A program made the position numbers and the translations under genes. Source: RGIG3135 sp964477115 (lineage in GTDB: Bacteria > Actinomycetota > Coriobacteriia > Coriobacteriales > Eggerthellaceae). From it: a DNA stretch of 36,423 nt. Shown one piece after another: positions 8,549 to 16,306 of the stretch (positions are counted from its first letter, which is position 1; each line of letters starts with the position of its first letter). The DNA lies in assembly GCA_964477115.1 (NCBI GenBank), contig CAYZCY010000013.1, forward strand, positions 1 through 36,423. The letters run 5' to 3'. The notes beneath the pieces were generated by a model that was given only the letters and a program-made list of their open reading frames with translations, was not told the DNA's origin and ran no database searches.

Positions 8549-8584
8549 CGTCTCGCCAAGCATAGGAGAATGCTTGGCGAGACG
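8549..8584. repeat. perfect 15-bp inverted repeat with 6-nt loop
   Basis: Bases 8549-8563 are the exact reverse complement of 8570-8584, around the loop AGGAGA. This would be a very stable hairpin on either strand. Neither side is followed by a T-run, so it is not a standard intrinsic terminator. It lies between the rpsT terminator and the candidate lepA promoter. It may be a U-less terminator, a processing site, or an insulating element. Confidence 0.7.
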
Positions 8585-8630
8585 TATGCCGGAATATATG
8601 CGCATATCGGGATTACGAAAGAGGCTTCCC

Positions 8631-8670
8631 AAAAATGCGAAAGAGCTCCGGAAACCCAGAGCTCTTTCGC
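8631..8670 (-). terminator. rpsT intrinsic terminator
   Basis: A perfect 12-bp stem (8637-8648 with 8659-8670) and 10-nt loop is followed on the minus strand by A and five T (8631-8635). It begins about 40 nt after the rpsT stop codon. This is a strong classical terminator separating rpsT from lepA. Confidence 0.9.
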
Positions 8671-8710
8671 TTGATATGCAGATGGATCGCTTTGGATCCA
8701 GGATATCAGT

Positions 8711-9211
8711 TTATTCAGCAGCTTCCTCAGCCTCAGCTGCGGCAGCCTCAGCAGCAGCCTTAGCTGCCTCTTCAGCCTTGCGCTGCTCAGCAGCGGCAAC
8801 AGCCTTCATGTGAGCCTCGCGGCGAACTGCCTTGGCTTCGGATGCGGCCTTCATAGCAGCAACGCGAGCAGCCTTAGCCTCGGCCTTCTTGGAGCCGGTC
8901 TTCTGAGCCTTGGGAGCCGGCTTGACGTAAGCAGCCTTGTCCTCAGCAGTAGCAACGGTGTTCACGAGAGCCATAACGCCGGACTTGCGGTTAGCAGCCT
9001 GGTTCTTGTGGATAACGCCCTTGGAAGCAGCCTTGTCGAGCAGACGGCATGCATTCTGCGCAGCGGCAAAAGCCTCAGCGCCGTTCTCGGCAGCAACAGC
9101 CTCCTTAACGCGGCGGATAGCAGTCTTCAGCTCGGACTTGACAGCGCGGTTGCGCATACGGGACTTCTCGTTGGTGATGATACGCTTCTTCTGGCTCTTG
9201 ATGTTTGCCAT
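8711..9211 (-). CDS. rpsT: 30S ribosomal protein S20 with a long C-terminal extension
   Basis: S20 is a primary 16S rRNA-binding protein of the small subunit. Residues 1 to about 87 match the family (MANIKSQKKRI start, basic helices, HKNQAANRKSG near 68-77). Typical S20 ends there, but this protein runs to 166 residues. The additional 79 or so are low complexity: about 40 percent Ala with Lys, Glu and Arg, predicted largely helical and possibly coiled coil, with the last 25 residues strongly acidic. A SD of AAGGAGG with an 8-nt spacer (AAGTAAAA-type) fixes the start. It is monocistronic by layout: a structured leader upstream and a strong terminator downstream. Identity is certain; the role of the tail is unknown. 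Confidence 0.96.
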   Translation of the reverse strand: MANIKSQKKRIITNEKSRMRNRAVKSELKTAIRRVKEAVAAENGAEAFAAAQNACRLLDKAASKGVIHKNQAANRKSGVMALVNTVATAEDKAAYVKPAPKAQKTGSKKAEAKAARVAAMKAASEAKAVRREAHMKAVAAAEQRKAEEAAKAAAEAAAAEAEEAAE

Positions 9212-9251
9212 GTTTTACTTCCTCCTTATGGAAATACACTTATCTAGCTAT

Positions 9252-9272
9252 AAAAATAGCGCGTTTCCGCGC
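9252..9272 (-). terminator. terminator hairpin inside the rpsT leader
   Basis: On the minus strand a GCGCG-GAAA-CGCGC stem-loop (9259-9272, GNRA-type tetraloop) runs directly into TATTTTTA. It lies about 40-60 nt upstream of the rpsT ATG and upstream of its SD, so it would stop transcription before the gene unless bypassed. Confidence 0.6.
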
Positions 9273-9481
9273 CGAGTGGTTTGCTATTAAGTTCATGAGC
9301 GACACAAGAGCGCACGACAAGACGAGCCTTCTCGTGCACGTTTATGAAACGGGCGGGATTTCTCCGTTTCCTGACCTGAGTCACTCAGCGAACGATTCCT
9401 TTAGCAGCCACGTCTGCGGATGGTGTCTATCGACACACGCACGTATCGCTGAATACGCAAGGAGGTATTTTAGCAAATCGA

Positions 9482-9509
9482 AGGATAGATGCAAGGATTT
9501 TGCGTTCAA
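9482..9509 (-). promoter_or_regulatory. candidate rpsT-leader promoter
   Basis: On the minus strand TTGAAC (9504-9509) and TATCCT (9482-9487) are separated by 16 bp, just after the holA stop. The predicted start near 9475 gives a leader of about 265 nt before rpsT. Confidence 0.45.
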
Positions 9510-9523
9510 TTTTATACAAAGAA

Positions 9524-10522
9524 TCACTTCAAAACCAAGATGAGCCAATCCTTAAAGGCCTGATCAGGGTCAGTTCCGCTCTTCATAGCCTTCTCGCAGT
9601 CTTGAGCGGAAGACAGGGCTTGTCGAAGCTCGCAGGCGCTGAACTTGCGCGACCATGCGGCATGATTCTTGAACCTCCACTCGGGCTGACTCTTACCGCT
9701 GTATGCCCCGAAAGCCTTGGCGATGGTAGCCGCATTACCGTTACCTCTTCGCGCGAGTGCCTTGGCGCACATGAGCTCTCTCAGGCGCCCAACGCACATG
9801 GAGATCAAAACATGGGGCGAAACGGAATCCATTCGCTGCAAGAGAAGCAAGCATTTGGATAGATCCCTCGCAGCAAACGCATCGGTGAAGTCCCATGGCT
9901 TGACTTCCGCAGTGCGGGCAACGAGCTTTCGGACTTCCTCTTCCCCAACTTGCGATTTGCCGGCATTGGCAAGAGCGATCTTTTGAATCTCAGAATCCAA
10001 ATGAACGGTGTTTTCGCCGACGAGATCGACCAAAGCCCTAGCCGCACCATCGGTAAAAGTCACACCATGGCCGACAGCCATAGCGCGCACCGCACGCGGA
10101 AGGTCGGCTCGCTTCATGGGACTGCAGTCGATGACAGCCTTTGCTCCATGAGCGGCAACTGCTTTGTATAGGCGGGTGTTCTTCGCCAGTTTTACCGCCT
10201 CAAGGGCAAGAAGCGTGGTTTCAAAGGGGTTTTTGAGGTATTCGACCAATTGATCAACGTCGGTTTTGGATAGCTTATCGGCGTTTCTCACCACAACTAA
10301 ACGCACACCGCTTGCAAAGGGCATGGTGTTGCATGATGTGCAGACGAGGCCCTCCTCGGCAAACTCCGCGTCAATGTCGTCGCTGTTGAAACTTAAATCT
10401 CCATACTCCTCCGCCCGAGTACGCAGCTTCTTAAGCACAGCAGCGCGCTTCAACTCATCCTCGCCCACGACGAGGTATACAGGCAAAAACGAGTCTTTCA
10501 GGGATTGGTTCATGGGGCTCAT
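9524..10522 (-). CDS. holA: DNA polymerase III delta subunit (clamp loader)
   Basis: The delta subunit of the clamp loader opens the beta sliding clamp. The product (332 residues from this ATG) begins close to the family-typical PVYLVVGEDELKR segment, followed by AAA-like domains and a C-terminal helical collar with RLRELM. Homology is recognisable but the family is divergent. The frame opens at a TTG at 10537, with ATGs at 10522 and 10513; none has a strong SD, so the start is uncertain by a few residues. The ATG is 18 nt after the comEC stop. comEA-comEC-holA order is common in Gram-positive genomes and supports the call. Confidence 0.88.
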   Translation of the reverse strand: MSPMNQSLKDSFLPVYLVVGEDELKRAAVLKKLRTRAEEYGDLSFNSDDIDAEFAEEGLVCTSCNTMPFASGVRLVVVRNADKLSKTDVDQLVEYLKNPFETTLLALEAVKLAKNTRLYKAVAAHGAKAVIDCSPMKRADLPRAVRAMAVGHGVTFTDGAARALVDLVGENTVHLDSEIQKIALANAGKSQVGEEEVRKLVARTAEVKPWDFTDAFAARDLSKCLLLLQRMDSVSPHVLISMCVGRLRELMCAKALARRGNGNAATIAKAFGAYSGKSQPEWRFKNHAAWSRKFSACELRQALSSAQDCEKAMKSGTDPDQAFKDWLILVLK

Positions 10523-10540
10523 TTTACCGCAGTTCAAGTG

Positions 10541-12874
10541 CTAAAGCAGGACGCGGATCTGCTCCTCCCCATAACGCAGGCAAACGTCTCCGTTAACATC
10601 GCTACGCAAAACCAGGGCACCTGATGATTCCAGGTCACGAACAACTTCGTCATCAGGATGGCCGTAGGTGTTAGCCTCCCCTACGCTTAGCAAGCAAATG
10701 AGAGGCTGCAAAACATCAAGCAGGTCTTCGTTTACCGACTGAGCCGAACCGTGATGGCCCACCTTAAACACGTCCACTTGGGAACAGACGCCCGAATCGA
10801 GTATCTGCTCTACCTCATCTTCCTCAGCGTCGCCAACCATAAGCGTCTTCCAACCGTATTGAAGATGATCGATGAGGATGCAAAGACTGTCGGGGTTTCC
10901 TCCTTGCGAGGCAAATGCCCTGGGCCATACAATTTCACAGCGAAAATCGCCAAGTTCTATGATGTCGCCTTGAGTCAAGGGCACGATGTCGGGAGCGCTT
11001 TCAAGACCCCTGACGGTCTCTATCAATTGAGAACAGTTATCGCAGGAACAAGCGAGTAAATCTTCGTGAAGATACACGGACTCGATTCGAACGATCTGGG
11101 ACAGCGCGGGAATTGAACCGCAATGATCATCGTCGGGATGGGTGATTACGAGAGCTTCCAAACGATACACGCCGTTTCTTGCCAAAGCTTGCTTAAGCAA
11201 GGCGTCGTTAGTCCCCGTATCGACCATCATCGACGCACCAGAGCTTCTCAGGATAAAAGAATCGCCCTGTCCGACATCGAGCATGATCAGCTCATCCTGG
11301 TTGGACACATAGATCGCCCTCAGCCCTGCGAATAAAGCAAGGCAAACAAAGATCGCAGCTGCGCAAATCCTTAAGCTCTTTGCATTGGGCCACCAAAAGT
11401 ACAGGGCAGCTGAGAGCGCTGCAGAGACGGCAATCATAACAACGGGATCTCCGTTAAACGGGACTGAGGCGTAGGGAATGCGGGATAGGGCGCCCGTGAT
11501 CATTTGCATGGGCACGCAGGAAACAGCAGCAAGGCTGACCGATACCTGGGAAAGAGCGGGCGCGAACACTGAAACCATAGCGGCAAGCAAACCTAGCACG
11601 CACGACACCGCGAACAGAGGCGCTATCAATACATTTGCCGCAATTGAAGCGAGCGGCAACTGGGAAAACAGGGCTGCCGAGTAGGCCTGGGTCGTAAGCG
11701 CAGATGACAGCGTCAAAGCAATCGGGTCTACGCAGAGAGCATTGAGTGCCTTGAAGGGCGTTGCAGCCGCATCGATGAACAGCGACGCGAACATGATAAT
11801 GCCGAGCGTGGAGCCGGCTGAAAGGATAAAAGATACCGAAAGCGAGCAAAACGGGTCAATTGCTACGAAGGTAATAATGCAGAGGGACAGTGCGTTGAGC
11901 GCAGAGTTTCGCCTGTTCGAGAAATAGGCGCAAAGAGAGACTATCACCATGAAGAGGCTGCGAAAGGCGGAGATGGATGAACCTGTGAAAACAAAGTATC
12001 CGCCCATCATGAAGATAGTGGCAATGGTCCGATACCGCGCGTGCACGGACATTCTCATGAGCAACACCTGGACGAAGGCCGCTACGATAGCTAGATGCGA
12101 CCCCGATACGGCGATAATGTGAGCTAGGCCGACAATCTTGTAGTCTTCATATTCCCCCGTTGCCTCAATGCCGCCCCGGTATCCGCATATCAAGGCCTGC
12201 AATATACCCGATTGACCACCGCCGCGAAGCCCGAAAGATTCGATCGCTTGCCTTCGGGCCGTGTCTATGATCTCGGATAATCCAGTTCGCTCTACCAGCT
12301 CAAAGCCATAGACCACCGCTTCGGCGCATATACGCTTTTCCCAGTTGTATTCGCTTCTTACGTTGGCTTCAGAAAGAGACGCACTGCTTCGTATGATATC
12401 GCCAACGAGAAGCAATCCGGGATCTTCATTGAAGCTGAGACTGACGTAGCGCTTGCCAGAGTTTGGAAGATCCACGGAAGCGAGCACGCTGAATTCACCG
12501 TTTCGAGAAACAAGGTCTTCTTCAAGGCGATATTCCAAAGGATATTCAGCTTCATGAAGTAACTCAGCTCCTTCCATAAGAGCATACGCGCTGATTGCGG
12601 CCAGGCTCACGCCGAGCAGGCAAAAGGCCGCAGCTAAGGGCAGTAGTTCTGGTATTCGCTTGGCGATTTGCGGCAGCCGCATGAGCGCCAAAACCAAAGC
12701 CGCCATAAAACATAACGCGCAAATAAGCGGGAAAAAACTTGCATCGACCTCTCTTAGCAAGGTCAAGGAGGCGGCGGATCCGAGCCAAAACGTAAGGGAG
12801 CAGAGAGCTAGAGGCGTAAATCTGACCTTATTGCGAACGCCCTTATCCCGCAAAGCTTCCCATACGTCCTTCAT
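10541..12874 (-). CDS. comEC: DNA-uptake channel protein ComEC/Rec2
   Basis: Inner-membrane channel thought to pass single-stranded DNA into the cytoplasm during transformation. The 777 residues contain N-terminal membrane helices and a soluble OB-like region, the competence core with the SGSHLAIV segment near 257-264 and many hydrophobic helices to about 520, and a C-terminal metallo-beta-lactamase-like domain with DVGQGDS near 533-539 and THPDDDHCG near 578-586. The frame opens at a TTG at 12880, but the ATG at 12874 overlaps the comEA TGA as ATGA, the classic coupled arrangement. This is full length, with no frameshift, so a DNA-uptake role is plausible; pilus genes are not in this window. 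Confidence 0.95.
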   Translation of the reverse strand: MKDVWEALRDKGVRNKVRFTPLALCSLTFWLGSAASLTLLREVDASFFPLICALCFMAALVLALMRLPQIAKRIPELLPLAAAFCLLGVSLAAISAYALMEGAELLHEAEYPLEYRLEEDLVSRNGEFSVLASVDLPNSGKRYVSLSFNEDPGLLLVGDIIRSSASLSEANVRSEYNWEKRICAEAVVYGFELVERTGLSEIIDTARRQAIESFGLRGGGQSGILQALICGYRGGIEATGEYEDYKIVGLAHIIAVSGSHLAIVAAFVQVLLMRMSVHARYRTIATIFMMGGYFVFTGSSISAFRSLFMVIVSLCAYFSNRRNSALNALSLCIITFVAIDPFCSLSVSFILSAGSTLGIIMFASLFIDAAATPFKALNALCVDPIALTLSSALTTQAYSAALFSQLPLASIAANVLIAPLFAVSCVLGLLAAMVSVFAPALSQVSVSLAAVSCVPMQMITGALSRIPYASVPFNGDPVVMIAVSAALSAALYFWWPNAKSLRICAAAIFVCLALFAGLRAIYVSNQDELIMLDVGQGDSFILRSSGASMMVDTGTNDALLKQALARNGVYRLEALVITHPDDDHCGSIPALSQIVRIESVYLHEDLLACSCDNCSQLIETVRGLESAPDIVPLTQGDIIELGDFRCEIVWPRAFASQGGNPDSLCILIDHLQYGWKTLMVGDAEEDEVEQILDSGVCSQVDVFKVGHHGSAQSVNEDLLDVLQPLICLLSVGEANTYGHPDDEVVRDLESSGALVLRSDVNGDVCLRYGEEQIRVLL

Positions 12875-13572
12875 ACGCAAATTCGATCCTTAATTGCATC
12901 GAATTTCTTCTGCCCAATGCCAGAAACGCGCATGATGTCCTCAATTGAGGAAAACGGACCGTTTGCCTCCCTATCAGCAATGATTTTTTTCGCCGTTGCT
13001 TCCCCTACTCCATCGAGGGTAGTAAGTTGATCAACACCGGCGTTGTTGATGTTTACGACAGCATTGCTTTCGCCAGTTTGCGCGACGCCACTTAAAGCTC
13101 CTGCCGTACTCAGGCCAGATTCAAGCTCCTCGCGTGTGGGAATGTGAATCTGCTCACCATCGTTTACGACACGTGCGAGGTTTACGGCTTCGAGAGATGC
13201 CTCCTCAAGTGCACCACCAGCAAGATCAACCGCACTTCCAACACGACTGCCCTCATCCAACTCGTAAAGTCCAGGAGATTGCACCGCGCCGCTCACATAT
13301 ACGACGATCTTCACCTTGGCAACATCGCTAGCAGAAGCTTTGGCGGATGATTCCTCTTCATCTGCAAAGCTGGTCCCCTCTTGTATTTGCTCGAGAGCCG
13401 CATCAGATCTGACAACTGACACCGCATGCTCTCTCACCAGCTGCACGATACCGATCACAATTGCCAGACTAGCTACTAAGGAAAAGACAAGAAACGCAGC
13501 TATAGCGGAGGGCTTGTATCTGTGCAGATGAAGCCGTGATCTGAGACTTTGGGCGCTTGACTGGAAAGACAT
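12871..13572 (-). CDS. comEA: competence DNA receptor ComEA
   Basis: Membrane-anchored double-stranded DNA receptor for transformation. From the ATG at 13572 (233 residues) it has a basic N-terminus, one transmembrane helix (about 23-46), an acidic Ser/Ala linker, a SLBB domain (about 87-147, VYVSGAVQSPGLYEL) and a C-terminal double helix-hairpin-helix DNA-binding domain (about 172-233, NINNAGVDQLTTLDGVG and VSGIGQKK). An ATG two codons upstream abuts the GGAG, whereas the chosen ATG is 6 nt from it. A short perfect hairpin with a GAAA loop lies just before the SD. Overlaps comEC by 4 nt. Confidence 0.95.
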   Translation of the reverse strand: MSFQSSAQSLRSRLHLHRYKPSAIAAFLVFSLVASLAIVIGIVQLVREHAVSVVRSDAALEQIQEGTSFADEEESSAKASASDVAKVKIVVYVSGAVQSPGLYELDEGSRVGSAVDLAGGALEEASLEAVNLARVVNDGEQIHIPTREELESGLSTAGALSGVAQTGESNAVVNINNAGVDQLTTLDGVGEATAKKIIADREANGPFSSIEDIMRVSGIGQKKFDAIKDRICV

Positions 13573-13585
13573 CGGCATCTCCTCA

Positions 13586-13601
13586 CTTAACTTTCGTTAA
13601 G
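13586..13601 (-). promoter_or_regulatory. hairpin just upstream of the comEA ribosome-binding site
   Basis: CTTAAC and GTTAAG pair perfectly around a GAAA tetraloop, ending 3 nt before the GGAG of comEA. There is no T-run, so it is not a terminator. It may stabilise the mRNA or influence translation. No clear promoter was found in 13602-13696. Confidence 0.45.
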
Positions 13602-13696
13602 CATAGGAAGCCCTTCGCTGCCACATGTCCCCAGATTAGTCCGTTCTGAATCCCAAAACAGTCTCAAATCGATCCCAGAATCAAGAAGGCGGGCAT

Positions 13697-13719
13697 AAAA
13701 AAGGCGCTTGCGCGCCTTT
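13697..13719 (-). terminator. intrinsic terminator of the mihF-gmk-rpoZ-thiI operon
   Basis: A perfect 8-bp stem (13712-13719 with 13700-13707) and 4-nt loop is followed on the minus strand by a run of six T (13697-13702, overlapping the stem base). It starts 8 nt after the thiI stop codon. Confidence 0.9.
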
Positions 13720-13726
13720 CAAACGG

Positions 13727-14944
13727 TTACCGAGTGTTGTTTCGCGGTGCCTTGTATGCAGGACAGGAATAATCGTGCACTTCGGCGGCATCAACAAGTT
13801 CCTCTATCCATTGCTCAAGGGGAAGGAGGGCCTCAGCTGCCTCGACATCCTCAAGCTTTGCATGCGTTTCCGGAGAACGCGGCATGAACAATGTACAGCA
13901 GTCAGGGGCATCTTGAGATGAAATCTCAAATGTGCCGAGCTTTTCAGCCGCCTCTATGATCTCGAGCTTGTCTGTGCCAATGAGAGGCCTGAAGACCGGG
14001 ATTTCAACAGAAGCATCCGTAGCTCGAATGTTTTCAAGCGTCTGCGAAGCAACCTGGCCAAGGCTTTCGCCTGTGACCAAGGCGCCGGCCTTTTCGCGAA
14101 GGGCGATCTTCTCGGCAATCTTGAACATCAGCCTTCGGTAAAGAATGATCCTCAAGGAAGGGGGTGCGAGCACGGAGATCTCTCGCTGGTAATCACCGAA
14201 GGGAACAACGTACACGCGGGCTATGCAACCGGTCTTCTCAAGTACACGCGCGATGTCGTCAACGAGGTATTCAGAAGCGTCAGACGTCTGCGGACGTCCG
14301 GAAAAATGAACGCCAACGCAAACTGCACCTCGACGGGCAATGCGCCACAGGGCAACAGGCGAATCAATACCGGAAGAAAGAAGACAGACAACCTTACCCG
14401 AGCTGCCCACGGGCAATCCGCCAATCCCTCGAATACTGCGTGCGTATACGTAAGAGGCGTTTTGCACCACTTCGACACCGACGGTAACGTCAGGGTCTTT
14501 CATCTGCACTTTCTTTTCAGGGAATGCTTCGCAAAGAACAGCACCGATATCGCGATTCATCTGCATTGAATCGATGGCGAAGTCGGTGTGATTGCGGCGC
14601 GCGGCAACTTTAAAGCTCGTGAAGCCACCCGCCTCGGACAAGGCATAAACGGCTGCTTCACCCATCTTGCCCATGTCCCTTTCACACTTGAAACCGCAAG
14701 ACACACGAGCTACGCCGGGTACCCCGATGATGGCATCCGCGCAATTGTTGGCAAGCTCATAAGAGGTGCCTTCGCGAAGAAACACGCAGAGCCGGCCGGC
14801 AATACGATGAATGGTAACGATAGGAAAATCAGCAAGAATCGCTTCAAGATTTCGAAGCAAACGCATTTCGAAAACTGAGCGATTCTTACCCTTAAGCCCG
14901 ATCTCATGGTAATGGACCAGGCAAATTCTTTGAAACTGCGACAT
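13727..14944 (-). CDS. thiI: tRNA 4-thiouridine synthase ThiI
   Basis: Adenylates and thiolates U8 of tRNA, and in many bacteria helps supply sulfur for thiamine. The 405 residues have an N-terminal ferredoxin-like and THUMP region (1 to about 165) and an ATP-pyrophosphatase domain with the PP-loop at 190-195. That loop reads SSGIDS, with Ser in place of the first Gly of the usual SGGxDS. There is no C-terminal rhodanese domain, as in most Gram-positive ThiI proteins. The ATG is 6 nt after the rpoZ TAG and has no SD, so it probably depends on coupling. It ends the mihF-gmk-rpoZ operon, a place often taken by coaBC in Actinobacteria. Confidence 0.94.
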   Translation of the reverse strand: MSQFQRICLVHYHEIGLKGKNRSVFEMRLLRNLEAILADFPIVTIHRIAGRLCVFLREGTSYELANNCADAIIGVPGVARVSCGFKCERDMGKMGEAAVYALSEAGGFTSFKVAARRNHTDFAIDSMQMNRDIGAVLCEAFPEKKVQMKDPDVTVGVEVVQNASYVYARSIRGIGGLPVGSSGKVVCLLSSGIDSPVALWRIARRGAVCVGVHFSGRPQTSDASEYLVDDIARVLEKTGCIARVYVVPFGDYQREISVLAPPSLRIILYRRLMFKIAEKIALREKAGALVTGESLGQVASQTLENIRATDASVEIPVFRPLIGTDKLEIIEAAEKLGTFEISSQDAPDCCTLFMPRSPETHAKLEDVEAAEALLPLEQWIEELVDAAEVHDYSCPAYKAPRNNTR

Positions 14945-14950
14945 GAAGAA

Positions 14951-15211
14951 CTAGTGATACTTGACGTCAATAGATTCCGGATCAAAGGAGACGTCGCCGC
15001 GGGAAACCTCGGTAAAGGCCATGGAGAGCGGCTTTTTGTCAGCAGCACGAGCGATTTCAACGGCAGTCTGCAGCTGAATGGCTCGATCGCGCTGGCCGCG
15101 CATCATGTCGTTGATGTCATGCGCGCGCTTGGAAGCGAGGGCGCAGAGCAGGAATCGATCGTTGTCGGTTTCGTTCAGCAGAACGTCAATTTTAGGCTCA
15201 ATAATGCTCAT
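14951..15211 (-). CDS. rpoZ: RNA polymerase omega subunit
   Basis: Small subunit that assists folding and assembly of beta-prime. The 86 residues carry the omega signature DNDRFLLCALASKRAHDIND (about 16-35) and a helical AIQLQTAVEIARAADKKPLSMAFTEV region. The gene follows gmk after a 14-nt gap, the conserved gmk-rpoZ order. Length is normal. Confidence 0.95.
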   Translation of the reverse strand: MSIIEPKIDVLLNETDNDRFLLCALASKRAHDINDMMRGQRDRAIQLQTAVEIARAADKKPLSMAFTEVSRGDVSFDPESIDVKYH

Positions 15212-15225
15212 GGTATCAATCCTTA

Positions 15226-15792
15226 TTATTCTTGCTCGGCCAATGTGTTGACGATTGAGATCAATTCGTCAACCGCACGCTCGAGGTCATCATTTACCAG
15301 CCGTATATCATACTCCATTTTGCGGGAAAGCTCCACCCGCGCTGTAGCCAGCCTACGCTGAACGGCCTCTTCATCTTCGGTCCCACGGCCTCGAAGCCTT
15401 TCTTCAAGCACTTCAAGAGAAGGTGGTTCGATGAACACGAGATGCGCATCCGGCATCTTTTCCCTCACTTGGAAAGCACCTTGAACCTCGATTTCCAAGA
15501 TTACCTGTGCGCCTTTCGCCATGGACTGCTCAACGAAGGAACGCGGAGTGCCATAGCAGTTTCCGGCAAATTCAGCCCACTCCAAAAAGCCATCCTCATC
15601 AACGAGCTCCATGAACTCATCGCGCGTGATGAAGTGATAATGAACGCCGTCAACTTCCCCTTCACGAGGCTTTCGGGTTGTTGCAGAAATGGAGAGTCGT
15701 GCATCGGGAACCGCTTCCATCAGACGCGAAACCAAGGTGCCCTTGCCGGCACCTGAAGGCCCTGAAATGACAAACAAGTTCCCCCGACGCAT
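15226..15792 (-). CDS. gmk: guanylate kinase
   Basis: Phosphorylates GMP (and dGMP) to GDP with ATP, a cytoplasmic nucleotide enzyme. The 188 residues have the P-loop GPSGAGKGT at 11-19, the GMP-binding TTRKPREGEVDGVHYHF region (about 38-54) and the LID segment LRGRGTEDEEAVQRRL. The ATG is 2 nt after the mihF stop, and a GGAAAG inside mihF can serve as its SD, so the two are likely coupled. The mihF-gmk-rpoZ arrangement is typical of Actinobacteria. Confidence 0.97.
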   Translation of the reverse strand: MRRGNLFVISGPSGAGKGTLVSRLMEAVPDARLSISATTRKPREGEVDGVHYHFITRDEFMELVDEDGFLEWAEFAGNCYGTPRSFVEQSMAKGAQVILEIEVQGAFQVREKMPDAHLVFIEPPSLEVLEERLRGRGTEDEEAVQRRLATARVELSRKMEYDIRLVNDDLERAVDELISIVNTLAEQE

Positions 15793-15794
15793 GG

Positions 15795-16106
15795 CTACTT
15801 TCCCATTCTCTCCAAAAGGGCTGCGCGCTGACGATCTCCCAAGCCGCGGAGACGACGGCTATCGGCGATTTGAAGCTCTTTCATAACCTTCTCGGCCTTA
15901 GCCTTGCCGTAACCAGGGATGGTCTCGATAAGGGTCGAAACCTTCATGCGGCCGACAATCGGGTCATCCTTCATATCGAGGACCTGCTCAATGGTGAGCT
16001 TGCCAGACTTAAGCTCTTCACGAACCTCGGCGCGCTTGATGCGAGCCGCCTTGGCCTTCTCAAGAGCCTCCTGACGAGCTTCTGCACTGAGTTGAGGAAT
16101 TGCCAT
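15795..16106 (-). CDS. mihF: actinobacterial integration host factor (H2TH, mIHF type)
   Basis: Small basic nucleoid-associated DNA-bending protein of the mycobacterial IHF family, unrelated to the HU/IHF fold. The 103 residues are mostly helical. The C-terminal half carries the helix-two-turn-helix signature VSTLIETIPGYGKAKAEKVM (about 57-76), followed by IADSRRLRGLGDRQRAALLE. The N-terminal half is a Lys/Arg/Ala-rich helix. An AAGGAG lies 8 nt before the ATG. Its position next to gmk matches Mycobacterium and Streptomyces and is the best taxonomic marker in this window. Confidence 0.93.
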   Translation of the reverse strand: MAIPQLSAEARQEALEKAKAARIKRAEVREELKSGKLTIEQVLDMKDDPIVGRMKVSTLIETIPGYGKAKAEKVMKELQIADSRRLRGLGDRQRAALLERMGK

Positions 16107-16218
16107 CTTTTAGTCTCCTTGTCTTAGGCGGCCCGGTGATACTACCAAAGACCACCACACCTATCTTCCATACTGTGACAAACGGGCTAAATACGCACTG
16201 TTTTCGCAGATAAACGCA

Positions 16219-16248
16219 TAAAAAGCGCCCGAAAATTTCGAGCGCGCT
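16219..16248 (-). terminator. pyr operon terminator
   Basis: On the minus strand AGCGC (16244-16248) pairs with GCGCT (16224-16228), and an inner TCGAAA/TTTCGG stem continues past a 2-nt bulge; five T follow (16220-16224). It lies about 60 nt past the pyrF stop. The rest of the gap to mihF (16107-16218) holds no clear promoter I can defend, though one must be near. Confidence 0.82.
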
Positions 16249-16306
16249 AAATTATGGACCATATGGATAGAAATTACCTGAAACTGCAGATCAAATCACA
16301 ATTCCA

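Larger units (their letters stand above)
9212..9523 (-). ncRNA. structured rpsT 5' leader (312-nt gap between holA and rpsT)
   Basis: No convincing gene lies here. The minus-strand RNA can form several local hairpins: a 5-bp stem closed by a GATA tetraloop (around 9422-9435), a 5-bp stem around 9376-9388, a 7-bp GAAACGG/CCGTTTC stem (around 9346-9370), and two mutually exclusive pairings of a GCACGAG segment near 9331-9337 with downstream CTCGT or TCGTGC. A GC-rich terminator hairpin with a T-run follows at 9252-9272. This is what an attenuated ribosomal-protein leader, or a small RNA ending before rpsT, would look like. I cannot match it to a known RNA family by eye. Confidence 0.4.

Noticed and set aside
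9212..9523. T-box, SRP RNA or tmRNA in the rpsT leader
   Set aside because: I looked for the T-box GGGTGGNACC bulge motif, the SRP tetraloop domain and the tmRNA 3' end; none is present.
9205..9543. Plus-strand open frame of 112 codons across the holA-rpsT gap
   Set aside because: It begins inside antisense rpsT and ends inside antisense holA, has no SD or recognisable motif, and overlaps the hairpin-rich rpsT leader.
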